NCBI GenBank assembly: GCA_963800335.1
Contig: CAWDAN010000007.1
Location: 496,001-560,000, forward strand
Source: Flavisphingopyxis sp963800335
Lineage (GTDB): Bacteria > Pseudomonadota > Alphaproteobacteria > Sphingomonadales > Sphingomonadaceae
Reading direction: 5' to 3'
DNA length: 64,000 nt
This document shows, in pieces, positions 1 to 10,550 of the stretch (position 1 is the first letter of the stretch; the number at the start of each line of letters is the position of its first letter). Made by a program: the position numbers and the translations under genes. The notes beneath the pieces are model-generated. The model had not been told where the DNA came from. It did not search any database and saw only the letters and a program-made list of their open reading frames with translations.

Positions 1-77
1 GATGAGGCAACCTCGCTAAGAGCGGTCGTGCGACCCGTTCATGTCCGATCGGGCACGGCTATGACTGGGCGGGAAAC

Positions 78-1751
<1,674 letters not shown>

Positions 1752-1939
1752 GCTGTGTCCTTCAGACGGTTTTGCGTAGGGCTGAACGGGTCGAATATCG
1801 GTGGTGCGTCGCGTTTGACGCAGTTCGAGCGGTCCAGGGCTACGGAGAGGGTTGAATTTGCCGCCTCCCCTAGCGGTGGCGGCGGCGCGCATCAACCGAC
1901 CATTGGCAAAGCCGCGAATGCACACTAGCAATACTTTCC

Positions 1940-3370
1940 ATGAAAACACTCAAGCTCGCGCTCTTCGCCTCCGTCACCAGTCTCGCGCTGGTCCTCCCCT
2001 CGATCGCCCTGGCGCAGACAGCAGCGCCCAAGCCGCCGACGCCGAGCGAGGTCAAGGCGGCCAAGGCGGTTGCCGCAGCCCGAGACGCCGCACTCGCCGA
2101 CGACACGGTGGCATGGGACATCGTCGAAGGCCTGACCACCGAAGTCGGCCAGCGGATGGCGGGAACCGAGGCCGAAGCGCGTGCGCGTAGCTGGGCGAAA
2201 ATCAAGCTTGAAAGCCTCGGCTTCAAATCGGTGCGGATCGAACCCTATGCCATGCAAACCTGGGTGCGCGGCGCCGAATCCGCCGAGATCGTCTCGCCCT
2301 TCCCGCAGAAGATGGCGATCACCGCGCTGGGCCGCAGCGGCGCGACGCCGCCCGACGGCGTTACCGCCCCGATCGCCTACTTCCCGACCTACGCCGATCT
2401 CGCAGCCGCGCCTGCCGGGAGTCTCAAGGGCAAGATCGCCTTTATCAGCCACAACATGCAGCCGACGCAGGACGGATCGGGTTATGGCTTTGCCGGCCCC
2501 GCGCGCTGGACCGGACCCGCGCTCGCCGCCTCGAAGGGCGCGATTGCAACCGTGATCAAGTCGGTCGGCACCGATCTTCATCGCAATCCGCATACCGGCA
2601 ACACCGGCTGGGCCGACGGCCAGACCGCGACCGCAGCGGGCGCACTGAGCCGGCCCGACGCCGAGAATCTCGAGCGGATGCTGGCGCGCGGCAAGCCGGT
2701 GACGATGAAGCTCGTAATGACGCCGCGCTGGCTCGGCGAGACTCAGTCGGGCAATGTCATCGCGGAAGTACCCGGGACCGACCCCAAAGCGGGCGCGATC
2801 GTTATCGCCTGCCATTTGGACAGCTGGGACCTCGGCACCGGCGCGATCGACGATGCCAGCGGCTGCGCGATCATCACCGCAGCCGCCAAGCGGATCATGG
2901 CGGCGGGTGGCACACGGCATCCGATTCGCCTGCTGTGGGCCGGAGCCGAGGAGGTCGGCGTGTTCGGCGGCGCGGCCTATGGCAAGGCGCATGGCGGCGA
3001 AGCCCATGTCCTGGCGATGGAAAGCGACTTCGGCGCGGATCGCGTCTGGCGGGTCAATTTCAACCTTGCCGACGAAGCGCTCAAAACAAGGGTCGCACAG
3101 GCGCTCGCACCGCTCGGCATCACCCGCGGGACCGGCGAAGCGCATGGCGGCGCCGACGTCGGCGCGATCATCGAGGCACAGCAAACGGCGGTCGTCGATC
3201 TGAGCCAGGACGGAACGCATTATTTCGACCTGCATCACACCCCCGACGACACGCTCGACAAGATCGACCCGGTCGACTTGCGCCAGAATGTCGCGGCATG
3301 GGTCGCGGCACTGATGGTTCTGGGCAACGCCCCGGAGCTTGCCCCTGCCGTAACGCCGCACGGCGAATGA
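1940..3370 (+). CDS. Exported M28 family zinc metallopeptidase
   Basis: Predicted secreted aminopeptidase-like enzyme of family M28 (476 aa). Residues 1-26 form a signal peptide ending LALAQ. The co-catalytic zinc site is visible: HLD at 292-294, then GAIDD at about 302-305, the catalytic/ligand pair EE at 337-338 in AGAEEVG, an aspartate in MESDFGAD, and a late histidine in HYFDLHHTPDDT. The region between about 110 and 200 resembles the PA-domain insertion of many bacterial M28 enzymes. The stop codon overlaps the start of a small lipoprotein gene (ATGA), so the two are probably translationally coupled. The exact substrate is unknown; periplasmic peptide scavenging is an inference. Confidence 0.9.
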   Translation: MKTLKLALFASVTSLALVLPSIALAQTAAPKPPTPSEVKAAKAVAAARDAALADDTVAWDIVEGLTTEVGQRMAGTEAEARARSWAKIKLESLGFKSVRIEPYAMQTWVRGAESAEIVSPFPQKMAITALGRSGATPPDGVTAPIAYFPTYADLAAAPAGSLKGKIAFISHNMQPTQDGSGYGFAGPARWTGPALAASKGAIATVIKSVGTDLHRNPHTGNTGWADGQTATAAGALSRPDAENLERMLARGKPVTMKLVMTPRWLGETQSGNVIAEVPGTDPKAGAIVIACHLDSWDLGTGAIDDASGCAIITAAAKRIMAAGGTRHPIRLLWAGAEEVGVFGGAAYGKAHGGEAHVLAMESDFGADRVWRVNFNLADEALKTRVAQALAPLGITRGTGEAHGGADVGAIIEAQQTAVVDLSQDGTHYFDLHHTPDDTLDKIDPVDLRQNVAAWVAALMVLGNAPELAPAVTPHGE

Positions 3371-3555
3371 CGCGGGCGTCCATCGTCGCACTCGGCCTGG
3401 TGCTTGCCGGCTGCGGCAATGGCGGCACCGTCGACGAAGCGCAGATCGATGCGACCGCCAGCCAGATTTCGGCGGATACCGAGGCGCTGGTCAAAGCGCG
3501 CGTTGCCGAAGCCGATGCGCGCGGCAACGAAGCAAGCGCAACTATGCCCGACTAG
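3367..3555 (+). CDS. Small lipoprotein coupled to the M28 peptidase
   Basis: A 62-residue product with an N-terminal hydrophobic stretch and a lipobox LAGC (Cys16), followed by a short hydrophilic tail rich in Ala, Asp and Glu (about 20-62) with helical character. The ATG overlaps the TGA of the preceding peptidase gene as ATGA, typical of translational coupling, which argues that it is real although it has no recognisable domain. Probably anchored in a membrane facing the periplasm. It may be an accessory of the peptidase, but nothing in the sequence proves a function. Confidence 0.6.
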   Translation: MTRASIVALGLVLAGCGNGGTVDEAQIDATASQISADTEALVKARVAEADARGNEASATMPD

Positions 3556-3596
3556 TGCTTGCCTCGCGCCGCGCCGCGCTCTAGGGGCGCAGGCGT

Positions 3597-3711
<115 letters not shown>

Positions 3712-3948
3712 CCCAAGGCGCGAATGCGTCGAGGGCTGGCAACGCCGCTATCCACGCGGGTCCAGCGCGACGCATTTGCAAAGCACGCGCCCCTAGCCCT
3801 TCATAACCCCGCTCTCTCCCCCATGACCTCCTGTGCGTGCCCGCATCATGGCCGTCGGCAATTGGGGCTTGGCAAACCTCCCCTTTTGCCGAACACTGCC
3901 CGCTGGATGTGCGCAGGCAGACTGCGCAAGAAACAGGGGAGCCGACTT

Positions 3949-6102
3949 ATGATCGATTTGCACAGAGTTTTCACGGCACGCGCGGGGACTTGCTCGCTTG
4001 CGGCGGTGCTGCTGGCCTCGGCATCCCCCTTGCTCGCCCAGAGCGCACCGATCGTGCAGCCCGGCGCGCTCGGCGAGGCGCCGCGCGTCGTGACCAAGGA
4101 ACAGGCGCTCAAGCTCGCCGGTCAGCAATATACCGCCGCCGACGTCGATTTCATGCAGCAGATGATCGTCCATCACCGCCAGGCGGTCGAAATGGCCGCG
4201 CTGGTCGGTGACCGCACCAGCCGCGCGGAAATCGTTGCGGTCGCTGGTCGCATCGACAAGGGCCAGGCCGACGAAATGGCATTCATGGAGAAATGGCTGG
4301 CCGATCGCGGCGAGCCGACCGCGATGACGGGCATGGGTCACGCCGACCATTCGGGCATGAAGGGCATGGCCAGCGCCGAAGATCTCGCGCGCCTCGCCGC
4401 TGCGCGCGGCGTCGCCTTCGACCGGCAGTTCCTGACGCTGATGATCGCTCACCACCGGGGCGCAGTCGACATGGTCGATGCGCTGCTCGGCCATGCGGGG
4501 ACCGCCTATGATCCCGTCACGCTTGAATTTACCGACGACGTCAAGAATGACCAGAATGCCGAAATCGAGCGGATGACCGCCTTGCTCGAGAGCCTGTCGG
4601 ACGATCCGCGCGCGACGCTGACCGCCGGGCTGACCGATGCCGGACAGGCGATCAATCACCTGCGCCTCGTCGCTGCGCTCGGAAAGCCGGCGGGCTTTTT
4701 CGACCCCGCCAATCCCGGCGGACTGCAACCGCGCAAGCCGACCGAAGATGCCAAACCCGACGACAAACCCGAATTCGGCGAACGCTCCCCGCTGCTCTCG
4801 TTCGCCAACACCGACATGGCCTTTTCGGGCGACCTGCTCGTCGCCGGCAATTACCATGGCTTCAATGCCTATCGCCTGGGCAAGGACGGCGTGCCGCGCC
4901 TCGTCAGCTCGGTCGTCTGCCCCGGCGGCCAGGGCGACGTGTCGATCGTCGGCAACCTGCTCTTGATGAGCGTCCAGGACAATCGCGCGCGGACCGATTG
5001 CGGCCTGCAGGGCGTCAACGAGAAGGTCAGCAAGGAGCGCTTCCGCGGACTACGCATTTTCGACATTTCGGACATCACTCGCCCGGTCCAGGTCGGCCAG
5101 GTCCAGACCTGTCGCGGATCGCATACCCATTCGGTCGTCAAGAAAACCGCGACCTCGCTGATCGTCTATAATTCTGGCACCTCGCGCGTGCGCGACGAAG
5201 AAGAACTGGCGGGCTGCATCGGCGACGTACCCGGCGATGATCGGACTGCGTTGTTCCGCATCGACGTCATCGAAATTCCGCTGGCCGATCCATCGCAGGC
5301 ACGGATCGTCGACAGTCCTGCGGTGTTCGCCGATCCCAAGACCGGGCGCCTCGCCGGCCTCTGGCAAGGCGGCGACCATGGCGACGATACGCAGCAAACC
5401 AGCCGCACCGACCAGTGCCACGACATCACGGTGTTCCCGACCAAGAACATCGCCGCGGGCGCCTGTTCGGGCAATGGCGTGATCTTCGACATCTCCGATC
5501 CGCGCAAACCCAAACGGATCGACGAGGTCGTCGACAAGGGGTTCGCCTATTGGCATTCGGCGACATTCAACAACGACGGCACGCTGGTCCTGTTCACCGA
5601 CGAGTGGGGCGGCGGCGGGCGACCGCGCTGCCGAGCATCGGATCCGCAGAACTGGGGCGCCGACGCAATTTACGAAATCGTCGACGGCAAGCTCGAATTT
5701 CGCAGCACCTACAAGCTCTCGGCGCCGCAGGGCGACAAGGAAAACTGCGTCGCGCACAACGGATCGATCATCCCGGTCCCCGGACGCAACATCTTCGTCC
5801 AGGCCTGGTACCAGGGCGGGATATCGGTGATGGATTTCACCGATCCCAAAAATCCGTTTGAAATCGCCTATTTCGATCGCGGGCCTATCGACAAGGATCA
5901 ACTCGTCACGGGAGGATACTGGTCGGCCTATTGGTACAAGGGCCGGATTTACGCGACCGAGATCGCGCGCGGGCTCGACGTTTTCGCGCTCGAACCGAGC
6001 GAGTTTCTCTCGGCGAGCGAAATCGCCGCGGCCGAACGCGCCGATCAGGGCGGATCGTTCAATCCTCAGCAGCAATTCCCGGTAACCTGGCCGAAAAAAT
6101 AG
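3949..6102 (+). CDS. Secreted DUF305 / LVIVD-repeat protein
   Basis: A 717-residue exported protein. A signal peptide (about 1-31, ending PLLAQ) precedes two DUF305-type helical segments, each with a His-His pair: MIVHHRQAVEM (HH at 75-76) and MIAHHRGAVDM, separated by a Met/His stretch (MTGMGHADHSGMKGM). The rest (about 270-700) is a propeller-like region with LVIVD-type repeats such as LRIFDISDITRPV, VIFDISDPRKPK and VMDFTDPKNP. DUF305 proteins are often associated with copper or other metal handling; the Met/His residues fit metal binding, but that is inference. The start was chosen for its signal peptide and GGGGAG ribosome site; the frame is open 75 codons further upstream. Confidence 0.85.
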   Translation: MIDLHRVFTARAGTCSLAAVLLASASPLLAQSAPIVQPGALGEAPRVVTKEQALKLAGQQYTAADVDFMQQMIVHHRQAVEMAALVGDRTSRAEIVAVAGRIDKGQADEMAFMEKWLADRGEPTAMTGMGHADHSGMKGMASAEDLARLAAARGVAFDRQFLTLMIAHHRGAVDMVDALLGHAGTAYDPVTLEFTDDVKNDQNAEIERMTALLESLSDDPRATLTAGLTDAGQAINHLRLVAALGKPAGFFDPANPGGLQPRKPTEDAKPDDKPEFGERSPLLSFANTDMAFSGDLLVAGNYHGFNAYRLGKDGVPRLVSSVVCPGGQGDVSIVGNLLLMSVQDNRARTDCGLQGVNEKVSKERFRGLRIFDISDITRPVQVGQVQTCRGSHTHSVVKKTATSLIVYNSGTSRVRDEEELAGCIGDVPGDDRTALFRIDVIEIPLADPSQARIVDSPAVFADPKTGRLAGLWQGGDHGDDTQQTSRTDQCHDITVFPTKNIAAGACSGNGVIFDISDPRKPKRIDEVVDKGFAYWHSATFNNDGTLVLFTDEWGGGGRPRCRASDPQNWGADAIYEIVDGKLEFRSTYKLSAPQGDKENCVAHNGSIIPVPGRNIFVQAWYQGGISVMDFTDPKNPFEIAYFDRGPIDKDQLVTGGYWSAYWYKGRIYATEIARGLDVFALEPSEFLSASEIAAAERADQGGSFNPQQQFPVTWPKK

Positions 6103-6137
6103 GGGCCGGGTTTTCCGGCGCCAGGGCTTGCCGGGCC

Positions 6138-7019
6138 TTACCGCCCGGCGAAAGCCTCGGCGCGCGCAATCAGGCGCTCTGCCTGGACGAGATGCGGACG
6201 GTCGATCATCTTGCCGTCCAGGCCGATCGTCCCGGCCTCGGGCTGGGCCGCGAACGCCTCGACGATACGCCGCGCGGCGTCGATCGAAGCGGGCGACGGG
6301 AGATAGGCTGCGTTGATGACCGCGACCTGCGCCGGGTGGATCGCGAGCCGGCCGGCAAAGCCTTCGATCGCGCTGCGTTCGGAATCGTCGCGCAGGCCGT
6401 CGCTGTCGCGGAAGTCGGCGTAGAGCGTGTCGATCGCCTGGACGCCTGCCGCATGCGCGGCAAGCAACGTCAGCGATCGAACCATACGAAACGTCTCGTG
6501 AAACCTGCCGTCGGGCCAGCGGTTGCCCGAGGCACCGATCGCCGCGCCGAGGTCTTCGGCTCCCCAGGTCAGGCCCGCGAGACGCGGATCGGCATCACCT
6601 GCATAATCGCCCAGCGCGAACACCCCGGCTGGCGTCTCGGTTGCAACCGGAAGGATAGCGCCGGGCGTGTCACCGAGCGCCTCGGCCAAAGTGGCAACGT
6701 CGGCGGGTCCGGCACATTTGGGCAGCATGTAACCGTCGGGGCGAGCACCGGCGACGGCAGCCAGATCGGCCTTCCAGTCATTGCCGTCGAGCGGATTGAT
6801 CCGCACCCACAACTGGCTCGCGCGCTCGCCGCTCGGGCGCTGCGTGAGGAAATCGGCGGTCAGTGCGCGCGCAGCGGGCCGTGCCGCGGCGGCAACCGAA
6901 TCCTCAAGATCGATGATCACCGCGTCGGCGCCGCAGTCGTCGGCCTTGCCGAGCTTCTTCGCGCTGTCGCCGGGAATGAACAACCAGCTGCGCAGTTCGG
7001 GGTGGCGCGTCGACGCCAT
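6138..7019 (-). CDS. CitE/HpcH-family CoA ester lyase
   Basis: A 293-residue member of the citrate lyase beta-subunit / malyl-CoA lyase superfamily, TIM-barrel enzymes that cleave or form C-C bonds of CoA thioesters (or hydrolyse them, as malyl-CoA thioesterases do). Visible family marks are the N-terminal SWLFIPGDSAKKLGKA and the metal-site segment VIIDLEDSV, and a C-terminal GLDGKMIDRPHL segment. It starts two bases after the stop of the upstream MaoC-like gene, so the two form one transcript. The ATG giving MASTR was preferred over an upstream TTG inside the neighbour. The pairing with a MaoC hydratase suggests a C4/C5 dicarboxyl-CoA step (malyl-CoA, mesaconyl-CoA type); the true substrate is not readable. 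Confidence 0.85.
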   Translation of the reverse strand: MASTRHPELRSWLFIPGDSAKKLGKADDCGADAVIIDLEDSVAAAARPAARALTADFLTQRPSGERASQLWVRINPLDGNDWKADLAAVAGARPDGYMLPKCAGPADVATLAEALGDTPGAILPVATETPAGVFALGDYAGDADPRLAGLTWGAEDLGAAIGASGNRWPDGRFHETFRMVRSLTLLAAHAAGVQAIDTLYADFRDSDGLRDDSERSAIEGFAGRLAIHPAQVAVINAAYLPSPASIDAARRIVEAFAAQPEAGTIGLDGKMIDRPHLVQAERLIARAEAFAGR

Positions 7020-7021
7020 CG

Positions 7022-7480
7022 TCAGGCGGTCGGCTTGCAATGGATGAGGCCGCTGCGCTTGCAGATGCCGACGAGCTCGTCGCGCTGGTTGAAGGCGCGA
7101 TGTTCGAACACGACGATCCCCTGCCCCGGGCGCGATTTGGAGGGCCGCGTTTCGAGGATCTCGGTCTCGATATGGATCGTATCGCCGTGGAACAGCGGCT
7201 TGGGAAAGCGCACCTCATCCCAGCCGAGATTGGCGACCGCGGTGCCCATTGTCGTTTCACCGACCGAAATGCCGACCATGAACGACAGGGTCAGGCAGCT
7301 GTTGACGAGCCGTTGCCCATATTCGGTCTGCGTCCGGCAATATTCCTCGTCGAGATGGAGCGCCGCAGGATTATGCGTCATCGCCGAAAAGAATACGTTG
7401 TCCGCCTCGGTGATCGTCCGGCGGATGGGATGCTGGATGACGGTCCCGACCGTCATTTCGTCGAACCACAGACCGGGCAT
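7022..7480 (-). CDS. MaoC-like acyl-CoA dehydratase
   Basis: A 152-residue single hot-dog-fold protein of the MaoC dehydratase family, which adds or removes water on enoyl-CoA thioesters. The active-site-like region is TEADNVFFSAMTHNPAALHL, where an Asp/Asn and His occupy the usual hydratase loop, followed by FMVGISVGETTMG and the strand VRFPKPLFHGDTI. The start at MPGLWFDEM follows AAAGGATTGCC; 14 further in-frame codons upstream lack similarity. Co-directional with the CitE-like gene. It is short (half-size) and would act as a dimer. The substrate is inferred only from the neighbour. Confidence 0.85.
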   Translation of the reverse strand: MPGLWFDEMTVGTVIQHPIRRTITEADNVFFSAMTHNPAALHLDEEYCRTQTEYGQRLVNSCLTLSFMVGISVGETTMGTAVANLGWDEVRFPKPLFHGDTIHIETEILETRPSKSRPGQGIVVFEHRAFNQRDELVGICKRSGLIHCKPTA

Positions 7481-7533
7481 GGCAATCCTTTTCAAGTTCG
7501 TTACGCAAGGCACTCGAAACATGCGTTTCTCGG

Positions 7534-7572
7534 ACCATAGAAATCCAGTCCCCCGGACTGGATTTCTATGGT
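7534..7572 (-). terminator. Perfect 18-bp inverted repeat containing the tRNA ACCA end
   Basis: Positions 7534-7551 and 7555-7572 are perfectly complementary over 18 bp with a 3-nt loop. On the minus strand the left arm begins with the discriminator base and CCA of the adjacent tRNA, so mature tRNA and hairpin share four bases. No T-tract follows. It also lies near the start of the MaoC gene (beginning at 7480), transcribed in the same direction. Probably a terminator or 3' processing element. Confidence 0.65.
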
Positions 7573-7645
7573 GGGCCCGGAGGGACTCGAACCCCCGACC
7601 TAGCCGTTATGAGCGGCCAGCTCTAACCAACTGAGCTACAGGCCC
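7569..7645 (-). tRNA. tRNA with CAT anticodon, most likely tRNA-Ile2 (lysidine type)
   Basis: A 77-nt cloverleaf. The acceptor GGGCCTG pairs with CGGGCCC (one G-T pair), with discriminator A and encoded CCA. The anticodon stem GCCG/CGGC encloses the loop CTCATAA, so the anticodon is CAT. The initiator-type GGG/CCC anticodon stem is absent, ruling out tRNA-fMet. The GGGCC acceptor and GTTAGAGC D arm resemble alphaproteobacterial tRNA-Ile(CAT), whose C34 is changed to lysidine; elongator tRNA-Met is the alternative. Confidence 0.9.
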
Positions 7646-7677
7646 ATGTTCGAGAGACTTTTACCGCCCCCGAACGC

Positions 7678-8721
7678 TCACGGCGATAGCGGAGCCCGCG
7701 AGCGCTTGGCAAGCGGTGAGCTTTCCCCGTCGGGGCATATCGCCGACAGGATCTGATCGAGCGACGCGGCGGCATAGCCGTGATCGCTCAACGCGCGCAG
7801 CACCTTGTCCCACCAGCCATAGAATATCGCGAGATCGGCCGCGTCGCGAACATAGGGCGTATTGCCTGGCGCGAGCGACGGCGAATGGAACGACAGGACG
7901 AGGACGGGAAGATCGAGCGCGGCGCATTCGGCGATTGCCGCCACGGCCTCGGCTGCAGTCGTGCCCTCGGGCGTCAGCGGGACGCGTTCGACCAGCCGCG
8001 CCCGCGACAGCAGCGATCGCACGCGTGACCGCTCCGACACACTGTGAAAGAGCGAACCGCCGAAACGCCGTAACAGGCCGACATACGGGCTTGTCAGAGG
8101 CAGTTCGGCGATGCTGTTATCGGGACCCGTCCAGTACGGTCGCAGCGGCGCGGTGCTGTAATCGGGGCCGCCGACAGCGCGGTAATCGTAATGCGCGCGC
8201 ACCGACGTGTCGCAAGCGACGTCAAGCTCGGCGAGCATGGCCATCGTCTCGCCGCCAAGGCCATAGCGCCCCGCACGATATGATCGCGGCTTGACCGCGA
8301 AGGCCTCCACCAGCGCATCGTACAGCGCGCGCAGCTTGGCGCGTTCGAGCGCTGCGGGAAGGTTGCCCGTGTAGCTGTTGTGTACGTTGACCGCCTCCTC
8401 AAACGGCGGCGTTACCCATGGGTGGAGCTGGAGACCGATCTCAGCCTCGCCATCGGCAGTTGCGCGGCCGAGGATATCGCGCGCGGTCGCATCGAAGGCG
8501 ACGGGATAATCGACGAGATAGAGCGGATTGACCCCTTCGCCATGGAAATAGGCCTGTCCCTCGGCAAGCGCAGCGGTCGAGACGAGCGAATACGCGGTGC
8601 GCGAAAACGGAGCTCCCCAGTCGAAATCCTCTTCGGTGTCGATCGTGACGAGGAAGCGACGACCCAGCGCAGGATCGAAAGCGATAGCCGGTCCCTGGCG
8701 ATAGACTGGCTGTGGCCGCAC
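7678..8721 (-). CDS. Polysaccharide deacetylase-like protein (WalW type)
   Basis: About 347 residues with the NodB/polysaccharide deacetylase outline: LVTIDTEEDFDWGAP near the N-terminus (Asp of the first motif), LQLHPWVTPPF carrying the histidine, and YRAGRYGLG as the third motif. Members remove acyl groups from sugars of cell wall or exopolysaccharide. No signal peptide is visible. I favour the GTG start at 8721 because AAGGGGG lies just upstream and it clears the end of the preceding kinase-like gene; an ATG at 8790 would overlap that gene by 35 bases. It is probably in one transcript with that gene. The activity is inferred from the motifs; several WalW-like proteins have no tested function. 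Confidence 0.7.
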   Translation of the reverse strand: MRPQPVYRQGPAIAFDPALGRRFLVTIDTEEDFDWGAPFSRTAYSLVSTAALAEGQAYFHGEGVNPLYLVDYPVAFDATARDILGRATADGEAEIGLQLHPWVTPPFEEAVNVHNSYTGNLPAALERAKLRALYDALVEAFAVKPRSYRAGRYGLGGETMAMLAELDVACDTSVRAHYDYRAVGGPDYSTAPLRPYWTGPDNSIAELPLTSPYVGLLRRFGGSLFHSVSERSRVRSLLSRARLVERVPLTPEGTTAAEAVAAIAECAALDLPVLVLSFHSPSLAPGNTPYVRDAADLAIFYGWWDKVLRALSDHGYAAASLDQILSAICPDGESSPLAKRSRAPLSP

Positions 8722-8755
8722 CCGTTCCCCCTTCGGACCTGCGGCCCCTCGTTTG

Positions 8756-10393
8756 TCAGCCGATCGTCTGGCCGACGCGTTGGGCCGCAATATCGCCGGG
8801 CAGTCTTAAAATCAGCTTATCTTCCACCATCATCAGCGTGCCGCCCACCTGATCGAGCGCGCGATCAACCAGCCGCAGTACGAAGGCGAGCGCCAGTCGT
8901 GCGGGCGCCGCGCCGAACTCGTCATCCTGCGGCGGATCACGCAAGGCATCGGACGACAGGCCCGCCAGCGGCGCCGGCAACGCGATCGCCAGCACCGCCC
9001 CCTGCGCACGTTGGCTGGCACCGATCGCCATCGCAATCTTCGAACCCGGGTCCGCGGCCTGGATCAGCACGCTGACCAGCCGCACCAGAGGTCGAAGGAC
9101 CCGGTCGGCCGCAATGCCCACAACGGCATCGAAGTTATCCTCGGCAAGATCGATCTCGACATCGCGTTCGCTTGCAGCACCGGCAAGATCTCCGATCGCC
9201 GCCTTTGTCACTTCGCCAATCGTGCATCTGGTCGCACCGTCGCTCGCCGGCGCGTCGCGCGGTGCCAGCGCGAGATCGAGACTGTCGATCATCGCCAGCG
9301 AGGCGGCGGCATCACTCGCAATGCGGTCGGCGATGGTTCGATAGCGGTCGCTCGCGGGTCCCATCATCTGGGCCTCGATCATCTGGGCGAAGCCCGAAAT
9401 CGCGTTGAGCGGCGTGCGCAGTTCATGGACGAGCTGGCGCATGGCGTCGCCGCGATCGACCGCGGCTTCGACCGCGGCGATGCGCGCGTCTTCACCCGGA
9501 GCAGCGCGACGGACAGTACCGCGATAGCCTTCGAACCGGCCGCTCGCAGGGTCAAATGTGGGAATTGCCGAAAACCGCCAGCTGCCGGCGAAGCCGGGCA
9601 GCGGCGGGAGAACAATTCGTGCATCGTGGATCTGGCCCCGATGGCGAAATGCACCGACCGCACCCGCGTCGGGCCCGCTCAGGCCTCCGCTCGCAGGAGT
9701 CGCGATGTCGAGGCCGATCAGCGCGCCGCGAGGCGCGCCCGCAACCCAGTTGATGGCGCCGTCGGGTCCGGTTGTGAATTGAAAAGCATGAATTCCGAGC
9801 GGTTCATCTGCACGGCGTGCGGCCGCGCTCTCGCGCGATTCGCGAAACGCGTCGATGCGCCGGACCAGGTCGCGAATCTGATCGGCTGCGGGTGCAGGTT
9901 CTTCCTCCGGCTCCTCTATGTGCTTGCCAACCGCGCCCTCTGCAGCGGCACTGGTATCGGTCAGCCGCATATCGCTTGGCCCCATCGCGTCGAGCGCGCG
10001 TCGGGCGGCGGAAGACAGGTCTTCGCGAGCGCGCAAGATGGCTCGCCCACTGGGTCCGAGCGCGAGGATCACGATCGCCCAGTCGGCGTCTGGCAGGCTG
10101 ACCGAACGCAGCATTGCCCGCGCCACATCGGGTGCATCGTGCGCGAACAGCGCGACGATCGGCGCGAATCGCGCATGCGATGCCAGCGCGTGCGCGGTCG
10201 CGATGCGGTCGGCGAGCGGGATAAAGTCGCGTTCACGCGCCAGTTCGGCGAGCGCACGAGCCGCAATCCTGCGTTCGATCAGCGCGCCTTTTTGCGCAAC
10301 AATATCGGCGATCTGGCGCCATCTGTTCCGGCGCAGAAACGGTGACGCAGGGTCACTTGCGATCACGGTCGCCAGCATGTCGTCGAACCGCAT
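8756..10393 (-). CDS. Cytosolic histidine-kinase-like protein with degenerate ATPase domain
   Basis: A 545-residue protein without membrane segments. The N-terminal third (1-140) is Ala/Arg-rich and helical; a middle part (about 195-300) looks like a sensory PAS-like domain (WRFSAIPTFDPASGRFEGYRG). A clear HisKA motif follows, VHELRTPLNAISGFAQM, with the phospho-acceptor at His323. The C-terminal part sits where HATPase_c should be, but I find neither the N-box asparagine (VLIQAAD) nor a DxGxG motif. It may therefore act as a phosphotransfer or phosphatase module rather than an autokinase. The gene lies upstream of the deacetylase-like gene; no response regulator is adjacent. Confidence 0.75.
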   Translation of the reverse strand: MRFDDMLATVIASDPASPFLRRNRWRQIADIVAQKGALIERRIAARALAELARERDFIPLADRIATAHALASHARFAPIVALFAHDAPDVARAMLRSVSLPDADWAIVILALGPSGRAILRAREDLSSAARRALDAMGPSDMRLTDTSAAAEGAVGKHIEEPEEEPAPAADQIRDLVRRIDAFRESRESAAARRADEPLGIHAFQFTTGPDGAINWVAGAPRGALIGLDIATPASGGLSGPDAGAVGAFRHRGQIHDARIVLPPLPGFAGSWRFSAIPTFDPASGRFEGYRGTVRRAAPGEDARIAAVEAAVDRGDAMRQLVHELRTPLNAISGFAQMIEAQMMGPASDRYRTIADRIASDAAASLAMIDSLDLALAPRDAPASDGATRCTIGEVTKAAIGDLAGAASERDVEIDLAEDNFDAVVGIAADRVLRPLVRLVSVLIQAADPGSKIAMAIGASQRAQGAVLAIALPAPLAGLSSDALRDPPQDDEFGAAPARLALAFVLRLVDRALDQVGGTLMMVEDKLILRLPGDIAAQRVGQTIG

Positions 10394-10480
10394 TGCGTTT
10401 GCCTATGCCGATTGGTTAGCGAATGGATAATCTCTAGGCCGCTTGCCCCGCTTACGATAGGGGGCCGAGCGATACGTAGC

Positions 10481-10533
10481 AATGTGGCACAATTGCAAAA
10501 GTCAGAAATTAAATTATTACGTGAAGCCACATT
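10481..10533. promoter_or_regulatory. Inverted repeat AATGTGGC...GCCACATT upstream of the Lrp-type gene
   Basis: An exact 8-bp inverted repeat (10481-10488 and 10526-10533) flanks an AT-rich stretch in the divergent intergenic region between the kinase-like gene and the Lrp/AsnC regulator. Lrp-family proteins bind paired sites and often control their own gene. A chance repeat is possible. Confidence 0.3.
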
Positions 10534-10550
10534 CGATGGGATAATTACCT

